A stretch of 64,000 bases of DNA from Ruegeria sp. HKCCD7303 (GTDB lineage: Bacteria; Pseudomonadota; Alphaproteobacteria; Rhodobacterales; Rhodobacteraceae): contig NZ_WVRE01000002.1 in assembly GCF_013111185.1 (NCBI RefSeq), forward strand, positions 248,001 to 312,000. Direction: 5' to 3'. The translations under genes and the position numbers were made by a program. This document shows, piece by piece, positions 1 through 9,528 of this stretch; the first letter of the stretch is position 1; every line of letters starts with the position of its first letter. Under the pieces are notes generated by a model that did not search any database, had not been told where the DNA came from, and saw only the letters and a program-made list of their open reading frames with translations.

Positions 1-600
1 CTTACAGACTTAATCGTGGCGGAAAGCCGCAGAATTGTGAAGCTGCTGGAGCAGGTTGAACAATTCGGAAACTTGCAGAAACCCGACTTCAAACCAGTCA
101 ATATCCATGACGTTCTGGATCGCGCCCGCCGGTCAGCCTTGCTGGGGTTTGGCGCGGACATGACGATCATTGAAGATTACGACCCGTCCTTGCCGTTGGC
201 CTTCGGAGACCCGGATCAATTGTTGCAGGTGGTTCTGAACCTGCTCAAGAACGCATCCGAAGCTGCTGGGCCGCAGGGGGGAACCATCCGGCTTCGGACT
301 TACTTCGAACATTCCTTCCGTCTGCGCCGCAGCGATGGGTCTGGTCATTCATTGCCTTTGCAGATCGAGATTATCGACGATGGACCAGGGTTGCCCGAGG
401 ACATTCGCGGGGACATTTTTGACCCCTTTGTCTCGGGCAAGGAAAATGGCACCGGGCTAGGGCTGGCGCTGGTGAGTAAGATCATATCGGACCATGACGG
501 CTGGATTTCAGCCGAGTCCGTTCCCGGGCGAACCGTATTCAAACTGTCGCTGCGCCGCGCGCCGCGCGAGGTCGCCGAGCACAAAAAGGAGACCACCTAA
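1..600 (+). CDS. ntrB: NtrB nitrogen sensor kinase, C-terminal part (5' end outside window)
   Basis: The reading frame is open from base 1, so the gene begins upstream; a GTG at 16 is probably internal. The visible 199 codons hold the end of the dimerisation helix (a stretch ending VEQFGN, typical of NtrB) and the whole HATPase domain: N box ([10 protein letters not shown]), G1 box (DDGPGLP), and F/G2 boxes (FDPFVSG, then GTGLGLALV). The phospho-accepting His lies before the window. NtrB phosphorylates or dephosphorylates NtrC in response to nitrogen status signalled by PII. Its stop overlaps the ntrC start by one base (TAATG), so translation is probably coupled. Family assignment is firm because ntrC follows directly. 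Confidence 0.93.
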   Translation, partial: LTDLIVAESRRIVKLLEQVEQFGNLQKPDFKPVNIHDVLDRARRSALLGFGADMTIIEDYDPSLPLAFGDPDQLLQVVLNLLKNASEAAGPQGGTIRLRTYFEHSFRLRRSDGSGHSLPLQIEIIDDGPGLPEDIRGDIFDPFVSGKENGTGLGLALVSKIISDHDGWISAESVPGRTVFKLSLRRAPREVAEHKKETT

Positions 601-1967
601 TGGATGGCACCGTACTGGTTGCGGATGATGACCGCACGATCCGCACCGTTCTGACACAGGCCCTGACGCGTGCAGGGTGCAAGGTGCATGCAACGTCGTC
701 GCTGACCACGCTGATGCGCTGGGTTGGGGAAGGTAAGGGCGATGTGGTGATCTCGGACGTGGTCATGCCAGATGGCAACGGATTGGAAATGCTGCCAAAG
801 ATTGCCGAAGATCGTCCCGGACTGCCCGTCATCGTGATCTCGGCGCAAAACACGATCATGACGGCGATTCAGGCGGCAGAGGCGGACGCCTATGATTACT
901 TGCCGAAACCTTTCGATCTACCTGACTTGATGAAACGAACCGCGCGGGCCTTGGATCAAAAGCAACGGGTACAGCCCGAAACGGCTCATGTAGATGGCGA
1001 GCGTCCGGACGAATTGCCTTTGGTCGGGCGCACCCCGGTGATGCAGGCCCTGTACAGGTTGGTCGCACGGGTAATGAACACCGATTTGTCGGTGCTGATT
1101 TCCGGTGAAAGTGGAACAGGTAAGTCCCTGATTGCACGTGCTATTCATGACTTCTCGGACCGGCGCACATTACCTTTTGTTACAGTTACGGCGGCGGAGT
1201 TGCGGGATCTGGAAGGACCCGCGCGTGTTTTGGCGCGGGTTCGCGGCGGCACGCTGTTGATCGATGAAATCGCAGATATCGAAGATGAGGTTCAGGCCCG
1301 TATCGTGCGCATGATGGATACACCTGGCGATCATGTTCCGCGTTTCATGGCCACAAGCCAGTCGGATCTGACGGAAGGGATGGAAACCGGGCGCATTCGT
1401 CAGGATTTGTATTACCGGTTGTGCGGTGCCACCATTCATGTGCCGTCATTGCGTGAACGGGTGGATGACATTCCGCTGCTAGCGGAACATTTTCTGGCCC
1501 GCGAAGAGCGTGAAAGCGGTGCAAAGCGCTGGCTCAGCCCCGAAGCGGTAGAATTGGTGCGGCGCTATTCCTGGCCCGGTAACGTAAGGCAGTTGGAAAA
1601 CGCAGTGCGCAGGCTGAGCTTGACAAGCCGGGCGGATGAAATCTCGAAGGCTGAAGTGGAAATGGTTCTGGGCAGCCAGCCCGAAGCGGAACCGGTTCTC
1701 AGTGGCGGAGAGCGTGAAAAACTGTCGACCTCGGTCGAGCGACATTTGCGTCGATATTTTGACCTGCACGGCAATATTTTGCCGCCGCCGGGTCTGTATC
1801 AGCGCATTTTGCGTGAGGTTGAGGCACCGCTGATCGAAATTGCACTGGACGCAACCGGCGGAAATCAGGCGAAATGTGCCGATTTGCTGGGGATCAACCG
1901 AAATACGTTGCGAAAAAAGATTACTGACCTCGATATTCAGGTGACACGCCGTCGCAAACTGATGTAA
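600..1967 (+). CDS. ntrC: NtrC nitrogen response regulator, lacking GAFTGA
   Basis: 455 aa. The receiver domain covers residues 1-115, with acidic pocket D9-D11, phospho-acceptor D53 and K103. The AAA+ domain has Walker A GESGTGKS at 169-176 and Walker B with IDE at 221-223. A Fis-type helix-turn-helix closes the protein (residues about 420-445). The segment between the two Walker motifs is short: it runs from VTVTAAEL to GGTLLIDE with no GAFTGA loop, the element that contacts sigma-54. Known: Rhodobacter capsulatus NtrC also lacks this loop and activates sigma-70 RNA polymerase. Inferred: this protein works the same way. It is co-transcribed with ntrB by start/stop overlap; a gap of about 100 bases separates it from ntrY. 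Confidence 0.95.
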   Translation: MDGTVLVADDDRTIRTVLTQALTRAGCKVHATSSLTTLMRWVGEGKGDVVISDVVMPDGNGLEMLPKIAEDRPGLPVIVISAQNTIMTAIQAAEADAYDYLPKPFDLPDLMKRTARALDQKQRVQPETAHVDGERPDELPLVGRTPVMQALYRLVARVMNTDLSVLISGESGTGKSLIARAIHDFSDRRTLPFVTVTAAELRDLEGPARVLARVRGGTLLIDEIADIEDEVQARIVRMMDTPGDHVPRFMATSQSDLTEGMETGRIRQDLYYRLCGATIHVPSLRERVDDIPLLAEHFLAREERESGAKRWLSPEAVELVRRYSWPGNVRQLENAVRRLSLTSRADEISKAEVEMVLGSQPEAEPVLSGGEREKLSTSVERHLRRYFDLHGNILPPPGLYQRILREVEAPLIEIALDATGGNQAKCADLLGINRNTLRKKITDLDIQVTRRRKLM

Positions 1968-2066
1968 TATCGCCACACAAACCGTGGCATCCCGGCATCT
2001 GTCGGGAAAAGATCACGATATATGGCGGTAAGCCGCGAACGCGGCACATCAGGATGAGGGCAGACG

Positions 2067-4355
2067 GTGGCAACCCGAGCACAGAGCGGGATGATCCCAT
2101 CGATAAGTCGATGGCGTAAATCACGAAAACTGCGCAATTTCGGTACCTTTGGGCTGGTCCTTTTAGGGCCAGTGCTGGCGCTTGCCACCTATCTTGTGAT
2201 CGGACCTTTTGACCTTGGTTCGACCGCACCGACCCTGCGCCTGATTCTTCTGGCCGATCTTGTTTACGTTCTGGTTGTCGCTGCGCTGGTGCTGGGGCAG
2301 GTGGGTAGCCTGATTGCTGCGCGGCGTGCAAAGTCGGCTGGCTCGCGCCTGCACTTGCGCCTGATTGGGGCGTTCACTCTGCTGGCGCTGGTGCCTACCG
2401 TAACCGTAGCGATTTTTGCCGGGCTCACTGTGAATATCGGCCTCGAGGGCTGGTTCTCGGACCGGGTGCGGCAAGTGGTTGGATCGTCCCTGACAGCGGC
2501 AGAAGCGTATGAACAAGAACACCGCCGCGGGTTGGTTCAGGACGCCTCGGTGCTGGCGCGGTATCTGGACAATGCGCGTTCGCTGGATTTCTACATCTCG
2601 GACGCCGAATTGCGCGAAGTGTTGGCGCAGGGGCAGGCCCAAATTCAACGCGGATTGCGGGAAGCTTATGTCATCGACGGCAGTGGCGAGATCAAATCGC
2701 GCGGCGATCGATCATATCTGTTCAACTACGAAGCACCCACTTCGGAACAGATGGCTGAGGCCACTGACACAGGGCTGCTGATCATAGCTGATTGGCCAAA
2801 CAATGAATTCCGCGCGCTTGTGCCTCTGACAGCCTATCTGGACCGTTACCTTTATGTCAGCCGCGAAGTGGATGGGCAGTTGCTGACCCTGCTGGATGAC
2901 ACCAAGGAAACGGCACAGTTCTACCAACAGCTGGAAAGCGAGCGGGGCAGGGTGCTGTTCGAATTTGGCCTGCTGTATCTGGGCTTTGCGTTGATCCTGA
3001 TCCTTGCTGCGATGTCTTTGGGGATGTGGTTCGCCGAACGCCTATCACGTCCGGTGGGGCGTTTGACCACGGCGGCCCAAAGGGTCGGGGCCGGGGACCT
3101 GAGCGTTCAGGTTATAGAAGAGGCCAGCGATGACGAGATCGCCATGCTGGGCCGGTATTTCAACCAGATGACCCGGCAACTGAAAGGGCAGCGGGACACG
3201 CTGCTGGAAAACACACAGCAAATCGAAAGCCGCCGTCGCCTGTTCGACTCGGTACTCAGCTCGGTCACATCGGGTGTTGTCGGCGTTGACCCTGAGGGCT
3301 GCGTGACCTTTGTGAACCGCTCGGCCGAACGGTTGCTGGACTGGTCGCGGGGAGAAGAGCACCTGGCCATTGGCATCGCGGTGCCAGAGTTTCTGCCTCT
3401 GTTCGAAAGCCTGAAAGACAGCGGGCAAGAGGCTGTTCAGGGCGAGGTTAAAGTCACACGCAAGGGACGTCTGGAAAACCTCTTAGTGCGGATGGCCATC
3501 CGTCGCGGCGAAGATGGTGGGTTGGAAGGCTATGTGGTCGCCTTTGACGACGTGACCGATCTGGTCAGTGCGCAGCGGATGGCGGCCTGGGGTGACGTTG
3601 CCCGCCGTATTGCACATGAGATCAAGAACCCATTAACCCCGATTCAGCTGAGCGCCGAACGCATCAAACGCAAGTTCGCGCGCAAGCTGGACGAGGAGGA
3701 TTGCGAAAGCCTCGAGTCGATGACAGGTGTCATTGTGCGCCAGACCAACGATTTGCGCCGTATCGTGGACGAGTTCTCGAAATTTGCGCGGATGCCCGAG
3801 CCTGAGCGCCGCGAAGAAAACGTGGTCGAACTCGTCCGTGAAGCAGTTGTTTTGCAACAGGCAGGGCAACCGGACGTGCAGATTGACGCGGATTTGCCGA
3901 AGCAACCCATCATGGCCGACCTGGATGCGACGATGTTGCATCAGGCCCTGACAAACCTCATTAAAAACGCCGGAGAAGCGATTGGTACCCTTAAAGAAAA
4001 AGGGGCACCGGATAATCTCAAGCCACAGATAAAAGTGGCAGTTTCCAGTGATGATGCCGGTACGGTCATCACGATTGCAGACAACGGGATCGGTCTGCCC
4101 GAGGATCGGGCGCGACTGTTTGAACCCTATGTGACTACACGCGACGAAGGGACCGGGCTGGGCCTGCCCATCGTCAAGAAAATCATCGAAGAACACGGCG
4201 GAGCGCTGACGCTTGAGGACGCGCCCGTCTTTGACGGACAGGACCATTTTGGCGCGATGGCCGTAATCCGTTTGCCGGGGGCCAATATGTCCTCGACCGT
4301 TGCGCCACAGAAGCAGGCAATTAGAACCAACAAACTGAAAGCAGGCCAAAGATGA
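2067..4355 (+). CDS. ntrY: NtrY membrane sensor histidine kinase
   Basis: 762 aa. Three hydrophobic segments lie in the first 130 residues and a fourth near 300-325, bracketing an extracytoplasmic sensor region. A HAMP linker (LSRPVGRLTTAAQRV), a PAS domain and a kinase core follow. The H box is RRIAHEIKNPLTP with His517; the ATP-binding part ends with GTGLGLPIVKK. The GTG at 2067 is chosen as start because AGGATGAGGG lies just upstream; the ATG at 2091 is the alternative. NtrY is the partner of NtrX, whose gene overlaps it by four bases (ATGA). In alphaproteobacteria NtrY/NtrX links nitrogen metabolism with redox and envelope functions; which of these applies here cannot be seen. Confidence 0.95.
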   Translation: MATRAQSGMIPSISRWRKSRKLRNFGTFGLVLLGPVLALATYLVIGPFDLGSTAPTLRLILLADLVYVLVVAALVLGQVGSLIAARRAKSAGSRLHLRLIGAFTLLALVPTVTVAIFAGLTVNIGLEGWFSDRVRQVVGSSLTAAEAYEQEHRRGLVQDASVLARYLDNARSLDFYISDAELREVLAQGQAQIQRGLREAYVIDGSGEIKSRGDRSYLFNYEAPTSEQMAEATDTGLLIIADWPNNEFRALVPLTAYLDRYLYVSREVDGQLLTLLDDTKETAQFYQQLESERGRVLFEFGLLYLGFALILILAAMSLGMWFAERLSRPVGRLTTAAQRVGAGDLSVQVIEEASDDEIAMLGRYFNQMTRQLKGQRDTLLENTQQIESRRRLFDSVLSSVTSGVVGVDPEGCVTFVNRSAERLLDWSRGEEHLAIGIAVPEFLPLFESLKDSGQEAVQGEVKVTRKGRLENLLVRMAIRRGEDGGLEGYVVAFDDVTDLVSAQRMAAWGDVARRIAHEIKNPLTPIQLSAERIKRKFARKLDEEDCESLESMTGVIVRQTNDLRRIVDEFSKFARMPEPERREENVVELVREAVVLQQAGQPDVQIDADLPKQPIMADLDATMLHQALTNLIKNAGEAIGTLKEKGAPDNLKPQIKVAVSSDDAGTVITIADNGIGLPEDRARLFEPYVTTRDEGTGLGLPIVKKIIEEHGGALTLEDAPVFDGQDHFGAMAVIRLPGANMSSTVAPQKQAIRTNKLKAGQR

Positions 4356-5761
4356 GTGACATTCTGATCGTAGATGACGAGCGCGATATTCGCGAGCTGG
4401 TGTCCGACATTCTGGAGGACGAAGGCTATTCAACCCGGCTGGCGGCCAACTCGGACGAGTGTATGGCGTCCATCAATTCCGAACCGCCGGGGCTGTTGAT
4501 CCTTGATATCTGGCTGAAGGACAGCCGCATGGATGGGATCGACATTCTGAAAGCGGTGAAACGCGACAACCCGGATGTTCCGGTGGTGATCATTTCCGGA
4601 CACGGCAACATTGAAATCGCTGTCGCCGCCATCAAGCAGGGCGCATACGACTTTATCGAAAAGCCCTTTAACATTGACCAGTTGATGGTGGTGATCCGCC
4701 GCGCGATGGAGACCTCTCGCCTGCGTCGCGAGAACGCGTCGCTCAAGCGCAAAGAGGTCAACAACTCGGACATGATCGGCAAATCCGCGTCGTTCCGGGC
4801 CATGCAGGGTCAGCTGGACAAAGTGACCAAATCAAATGGTCGCGTGATGCTGAGCGGTCCTGCCGGGTCGGGCAAGGAAATCGCAGCGCGCTATATCCAT
4901 GCGCATTCCAACCGCGCAAACGCGCCCTTTGTCACCGTGAACTGTGCCGGGATCGAGCCTGAGCGCGTGGAAGAGGTATTGTTTGGCCGGGAATCCGCCG
5001 AGCGTGGCGTTGAACCCGGATTGCTGGAAGAAGCCCATGGTGGTGTGGTGTACTTTGACGAAGTGGCGGATATGCCATTGGGCACGCAATCCAAGATCCT
5101 GCGGGTGTTGGTGGATCAGCAATTTCAGCGTGTGGGCGGCTCCGACAAGGTGCGTGTGGATCTGCGGGTTATCTCGTCCACCAACAAGGATCTGGACGAA
5201 GAAATCGCAGCCGAGCGTTTCCGCGAAGAGCTGTATCACCGATTGAACGTTGTGCCGGTTGCGGTTCCTTCGCTTGAAGATCGCCGCGAGGACATTCCGG
5301 TTCTGGCCCAGCATTTCATCGAAATGTGTAACGAAACCCAAGGTTTGCCGATCCGTGAACTGTCGGAAGAAGCCGTCGCTCTGTTGCAGACGATGACCTG
5401 GCCGGGGAATGTGCGTCAGCTTAAGAACCTGATCGAACGGGTTTTGATCCTGGGCGACGGAACCGGCCCGATCGAAGCGCGCGAGCTGCCAAGCGAAGAG
5501 GAAAAGACCGAAGATTCGGGCCGCGTCGTTCTGTCGGGTGCGCTGGCGACCTTGCCACTGCGTGAGGCGCGTGAAGCGTTCGAGCGCGAATACCTGCTGA
5601 CCCAGATCAATCGCTTTGGCGGCAATATCAGCCGCACGGCCAGCTTTGTTGGGATGGAGCGCAGCGCGCTGCACCGCAAGCTGAAGTCGCTGGGCGTGGT
5701 GACGTCGAACAAGTCCGGTGCACGTGTTGCGCAAATCGATGAGCCGGAACCGGCAGAGTAA
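4352..5761 (+). CDS. ntrX: NtrX response regulator
   Basis: 469 aa. Receiver domain with phospho-acceptor D52 and K104; AAA+ domain with Walker A GPAGSGKE at 169-176 and Walker B YFDEVAD at 234-240; Fis-type helix-turn-helix near the C-terminus (GNISRTASFVGMERSALHRKL). Where sigma-54 activators carry GAFTGA, this protein has GRESAERG (212-219), so it is unlikely to be a classical sigma-54 activator. NtrX proteins of alphaproteobacteria often diverge here. The start overlaps the ntrY stop (ATGA), showing one operon and probable translational coupling with the cognate kinase. Confidence 0.95.
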   Translation: MSDILIVDDERDIRELVSDILEDEGYSTRLAANSDECMASINSEPPGLLILDIWLKDSRMDGIDILKAVKRDNPDVPVVIISGHGNIEIAVAAIKQGAYDFIEKPFNIDQLMVVIRRAMETSRLRRENASLKRKEVNNSDMIGKSASFRAMQGQLDKVTKSNGRVMLSGPAGSGKEIAARYIHAHSNRANAPFVTVNCAGIEPERVEEVLFGRESAERGVEPGLLEEAHGGVVYFDEVADMPLGTQSKILRVLVDQQFQRVGGSDKVRVDLRVISSTNKDLDEEIAAERFREELYHRLNVVPVAVPSLEDRREDIPVLAQHFIEMCNETQGLPIRELSEEAVALLQTMTWPGNVRQLKNLIERVLILGDGTGPIEARELPSEEEKTEDSGRVVLSGALATLPLREAREAFEREYLLTQINRFGGNISRTASFVGMERSALHRKLKSLGVVTSNKSGARVAQIDEPEPAE

Positions 5762-5785
5762 TCCGCCGGGACGGCTGGGCTGGCC

Positions 5786-6364
5786 ATGAGTGTTTTGAGA
5801 GCAGTGAATCGGCTTGAAACCCGCGGCTATCCGGGGTTCGGAAAGCGCCTGAAACGGCTGCGCCGGTCGGTTGGGTTCAAGCAAGCTCATCTGGCTGAAT
5901 TGTTGGAGGTGGATCAGGCAACCATTTCGCGGTGGGAACGAGGCGGTCAGACACCGCCGCCCGAGACCCAACAGGCCGTCTTTGCGGCCCTTGGACCGGT
6001 CCGCGCTAATGACAGCGCATTGCGGCGGTTGGTCATGAGCTCGTCAGATTGTTTGCATTTGGTGGAAGAGGCGAGCCACAGGTGTCTTGCCTATTCGGCC
6101 AGCAGGGCGCGCGATTGGAAAACCAGCCAAAGCGCGCTGTTGGGAGTATCTCTGTGGCAGTTTGCAACGGATGAAATACAGGCGGCCGAGGCTGAACTCG
6201 ACGCCGACGGATGGTGGGACATGCATACGCCCGCACCAAAGGCGTTCCTAACGTCCGAAGCTGTCCATGACCGCATTCGCATCAGCGCGGGCGAAATCAT
6301 CTGGGAACGTCTGTATCTGTCTGACGGCACGCCTGTTCGTCTGGTCAGCGGATCCAGACACTGA
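5786..6364 (+). CDS. XRE-family helix-turn-helix regulator
   Basis: 192 aa. An HTH of the Cro/CI type lies at about residues 18-70 (GKRLKRLRRSVGFKQAHLAELL, then QATISRWERG). The remaining 120 residues match no domain I recognise, but may be a small ligand-binding module, with several Trp (WQFATDE, DGWWDMHTP). The gene starts 24 bases after ntrX on the same strand and could be read through from the ntr operon. Its target and ligand are unknown. Confidence is high for the HTH and low for any specific role. Confidence 0.8.
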   Translation: MSVLRAVNRLETRGYPGFGKRLKRLRRSVGFKQAHLAELLEVDQATISRWERGGQTPPPETQQAVFAALGPVRANDSALRRLVMSSSDCLHLVEEASHRCLAYSASRARDWKTSQSALLGVSLWQFATDEIQAAEAELDADGWWDMHTPAPKAFLTSEAVHDRIRISAGEIIWERLYLSDGTPVRLVSGSRH

Positions 6365-6417
6365 GGCTGCATAATTTATGCGTTCCTTGATCCTGTTGCG
6401 CGCAGTAGAAGCGGCTT

Positions 6418-7581
6418 ATGATACAGATATTTCAGGTTCTTCTTCTCTGGCTTGCTGGTCTGGGCGCGGCGACGCAATTTGCAAAAATTGCAGTTCCGTT
6501 TCCCGAGCTTGTCTTACTGTATCCTGATCACACCGAAACCATGGGATGGTTGCTGTCGATCATCAGCCTGATCGGAGCCTTGCTTGGGGCCTTGTCCGGG
6601 GCCATCGTGGGGCGGGTTGGGCCCTTGAAACTTTTGATCTTCGGCTTGTGCCTCGGTGGCGCGATTTCGATGTTTCAGGCGACATGGCCCGGGTTTTACA
6701 TCATGCTGGCCAGTCGCTTTGTCGAGGGGCTTTCACATCTGGCCATTGTCGTCGCTGCGCCCACACTGATCGCACAAATCACAACCGGCAAGGCGCGCAA
6801 CATTGCGATGGTCCTTTGGAGCACATTCTTTGGCGTCGCTTTTGCGCTGAATGCGTGGATCGGATTGCCGCTGATCGCCGCTTTTGGTCTGACCACGTTC
6901 TTCCTGCTGCATGGTTTCTTGATGCTTGGAGTAGCTGGCGTGATCCTGATCTGCCGGATGCGCGTGCAATTTGCCTCTGACACCAAACCCTGGCAGTGGA
7001 CAGAAGTGCTGAACGTTCATCTTCGCACCTATCGCTCTCCGTTCGTGTCAGCCCCGGCAGTGGGGTGGTTCTTTTATACGCTGACCTTTGTGTCTTTGCT
7101 GGCCATCCTGCCGGGTCGTTTGTCGGAAGAAATCAGCGCGCACGTCGCCGGGTTGATGCCACTGGCTGGAATTGTCCTGAGTTGGATAGCAGTTCCCGTC
7201 CTATTGAATGTGATGCCCTGCGTCGCGGTGATCAATCTGGGGTTCGGGCTGGGCATTTTTTCCATTGCCGGGGCCTTCCTTGGTCTGCCGCTGGAGATAG
7301 TATGCGTTCTGCTGTTTGCCGTGTTGGGACTCGTACAGGGGGGCAGCTTTGCAGCAGTGCCGATCCTGAACCAAACGGCCGAGGCGCAGGCGCTTAGCTA
7401 TGGGGCAATGGCGCAGATGGGAAACGCGGGCAACTTGCTGGGTACACCAGTTCTGCTGGCGGTTTTGTGGCGCGTGGATGAGGCCGGGATGCTGTTGAGT
7501 GTGATCGGAATTTATGCAATCGCGATCCTTGCGCATATCGCGCTGGCCCGCCAGCGCGCGGCACAAACGCGGTCAGCCTGA
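6418..7581 (+). CDS. MFS transporter
   Basis: 387 aa, almost entirely hydrophobic, with about 12 predicted membrane segments. The motif-A-like loop between helices 2 and 3 (GALSGAIVGRVGPLKLL) and the overall length fit a compact major facilitator superfamily carrier of the cyanate/CynX-like or sugar-efflux type. The substrate cannot be read from the sequence. It begins 53 bases after the XRE gene, which might regulate it. The 3' end overlaps the convergent lipoprotein gene by nine bases. Confidence 0.8.
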   Translation: MIQIFQVLLLWLAGLGAATQFAKIAVPFPELVLLYPDHTETMGWLLSIISLIGALLGALSGAIVGRVGPLKLLIFGLCLGGAISMFQATWPGFYIMLASRFVEGLSHLAIVVAAPTLIAQITTGKARNIAMVLWSTFFGVAFALNAWIGLPLIAAFGLTTFFLLHGFLMLGVAGVILICRMRVQFASDTKPWQWTEVLNVHLRTYRSPFVSAPAVGWFFYTLTFVSLLAILPGRLSEEISAHVAGLMPLAGIVLSWIAVPVLLNVMPCVAVINLGFGLGIFSIAGAFLGLPLEIVCVLLFAVLGLVQGGSFAAVPILNQTAEAQALSYGAMAQMGNAGNLLGTPVLLAVLWRVDEAGMLLSVIGIYAIAILAHIALARQRAAQTRSA

Positions 7582-8055
7582 CTGACCGGGCGAAATGATT
7601 TGAAAAGACCCGTCATCGAATTTGACAAAACACGATTGCGTCGTAAGCGGCGGCAATGTTGTTGTGCGCGTTGCAGGTACGCTTGATTTTACGTTTTGCT
7701 TGCAGGCTGGCAGGCTGACGGGGCGGAACCCTTTTTGCGCCATGCACTGCGCCTCGACCGTGTTGCGCAGGCCCTGGTTCACATCCACGGTGTAAACCCG
7801 GCCCGGCTGCCACCATCCCGGTGACTGGTAACACCGTCCCCGACCGTCGCAATAGGTGCGACCGGGCCAGTATGTTGGCGGGCTTTGACGGATTTGATTG
7901 GCAACCGGCACTTCTTGTACTGCCTTTAGCTGACACTGTGTCGTCTCTTTTTGCAGGCGGGAAACGGTTGCCCCTTCGCGGTAATAGAGCGAAAGCGGCC
8001 CGCCGCATGAGGACAGCACCATTAGGGTTGCAAGCATAGGAAACAGCGTTTTCAT
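7573..8055 (-). CDS. Small lipoprotein, function unknown
   Basis: 160 aa. The N-terminus is a lipoprotein signal: a short charged start, a hydrophobic stretch and lipobox LSSC at residues 14-17, so the mature protein should be lipid-anchored. The mature part is Cys-rich (eight or so Cys), with a central PTYWPGRTYCDGRGRCYQ segment rich in Tyr, Gly and Arg. I do not recognise the family. It is divergent from trkA, with about 96 bases between, and convergent with the MFS gene. Confidence 0.7.
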   Translation of the reverse strand: MKTLFPMLATLMVLSSCGGPLSLYYREGATVSRLQKETTQCQLKAVQEVPVANQIRQSPPTYWPGRTYCDGRGRCYQSPGWWQPGRVYTVDVNQGLRNTVEAQCMAQKGFRPVSLPACKQNVKSSVPATRTTTLPPLTTQSCFVKFDDGSFQIISPGQSG

Positions 8056-8151
8056 ATGCTTATCTTGCCGCAGCTGCGCTGGGATGACAATTCAATTGAC
8101 CGCTTTAGGGGCATCTGTCATTCAATCCTTTCAGGCAGAAGGGCCAGAAAC

Positions 8152-9528
8152 ATGAAGGTCATCATTTGCGGTGCGGGTCAGGTTGGCTGGCAGATTGCGC
8201 GGCACCTTTCGGGCGAGCTGAATGACGTAACGGTCGTGGACAACAATCCCGACCTCGTGCGCCGGGCGACGGAAACGCTGGATGTACAGGGCATTGCAGG
8301 GTTTGCAAGCTACCCTGACGTGCTGGAGCGGGCAGGGGCCCGTGACGCCGACATGATTATCGCCGCGACCCATTCTGACGAAGTGAACATGGTCACCTGT
8401 CAGATGGCGCATTCGGTGTTCTCGATCCAGCGCAAGATCGCGCGCCTTCGGTCGAAATCTTATCTGGAAGCCATTCATTCGGATCTTTATCGCCGCGATC
8501 ACCTGCCCATCGATGTGGTGATCAGCCCGGAACGCGAAGTGGCCGCCGCGGCCATGCGCCGCCTGTCTGCCCCGTCGGCCTTTGACACCGAGATTTTCAT
8601 GGACGGCAAGGCGCAGCTACTGGGCATCAGGGTGGAAGAGGATTGCCCGATTGTGAATACGCCGCTCCGGCAACTGACTGATCTGTTTTCCACGCTCAGT
8701 TCGATTGTGGTTGGTGTTCGGCGCGAGGGTACGCTATTCGCGCCTGAATCCGAGGATCAGCTGTTCGTCGGTGATGAATGCTACGTCTTTACCAATGTAA
8801 ACGACGTGAACCGCACCATGGAAGTGTTCGGAAAAGCCCAAAAGCGACAGGATCGGGTTGTGATCGTTGGCGGTGGCAATGTCGGTTTGGAGGTGGCCAG
8901 AACGCTGGAGGAGCGCGAAAGCCGCGTGCGCGCAAAGGTCATCGAACGCGACCGCCAATGCGCCGAGATCGCCGCCGAAGCGCTGGAGCGGACGATTGTT
9001 TTGCATGGGGACGGTTTGGATTCCGGCTTGCTGAGCGAGGCCGGGATCGACCGGGCCGATGCGATGCTGGCCGTCACGGATGACGACCGCACGAACATGC
9101 TGGCTGCCGTGCGTGCCAAGGCCGAAGGCTGTGCGCTTGCGATTGCGCTGATCAACGATCCCAGCATGGTTGCCCTTATGGGACCGTTGGGCATTGATGC
9201 TTATATTAACCCGCGCGCTACCACCGTCAGCTCGATCCTGCGCCATATCCGGCACGGGCGTGTTAGACAGGTCTATTCCATCGGTGACGCCGAGGCCGAG
9301 GTGATCGAGGCCGAGGTTCTGTCGACCTCTCCGATGGCGGGGCAGAAACTGCGCGATATCGATTTCCCCGAGGGTGTGCTGGTTGGTGCCGTGCGCAAAG
9401 GAGACGAGGTTCTGCGTCCGACGGGCAGTCTGCGGATTGATGAAAAGGACGTGGTCGCAATCTTTGCCATGGCCAAGGACGTGCCCGAGGTCGAACGTCT
9501 GATGCAGGTCTCAATCGATTTCTTCTGA
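8152..9528 (+). CDS. trkA: Trk potassium uptake NAD-binding subunit TrkA
   Basis: 458 aa from the ATG at 8152, where the product begins MKVIICGAGQVGW, the Rossmann glycine motif expected at the very N-terminus. An in-frame ATG at 8056 would add 32 unsupported residues. Two tandem RCK units are visible: Rossmann motifs at residues 1-30 and again near 240 (VVIVGGGNVGLEVARTL), each followed by an RCK_C half. TrkA is a peripheral cytoplasmic protein that binds NAD(H)/ATP and gates TrkH. The stop overlaps the trkH start by one base (TGATG). Confidence 0.95.
   Translation: MKVIICGAGQVGWQIARHLSGELNDVTVVDNNPDLVRRATETLDVQGIAGFASYPDVLERAGARDADMIIAATHSDEVNMVTCQMAHSVFSIQRKIARLRSKSYLEAIHSDLYRRDHLPIDVVISPEREVAAAAMRRLSAPSAFDTEIFMDGKAQLLGIRVEEDCPIVNTPLRQLTDLFSTLSSIVVGVRREGTLFAPESEDQLFVGDECYVFTNVNDVNRTMEVFGKAQKRQDRVVIVGGGNVGLEVARTLEERESRVRAKVIERDRQCAEIAAEALERTIVLHGDGLDSGLLSEAGIDRADAMLAVTDDDRTNMLAAVRAKAEGCALAIALINDPSMVALMGPLGIDAYINPRATTVSSILRHIRHGRVRQVYSIGDAEAEVIEAEVLSTSPMAGQKLRDIDFPEGVLVGAVRKGDEVLRPTGSLRIDEKDVVAIFAMAKDVPEVERLMQVSIDFF

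Noticed and set aside
4832..5971. Long minus-strand frame opposite ntrX
   Set aside because: It lies wholly against a well-supported gene, has no recognised domain and follows from GC-rich third positions. Similar frames oppose mfd, gyrA, zwf, purM and others.
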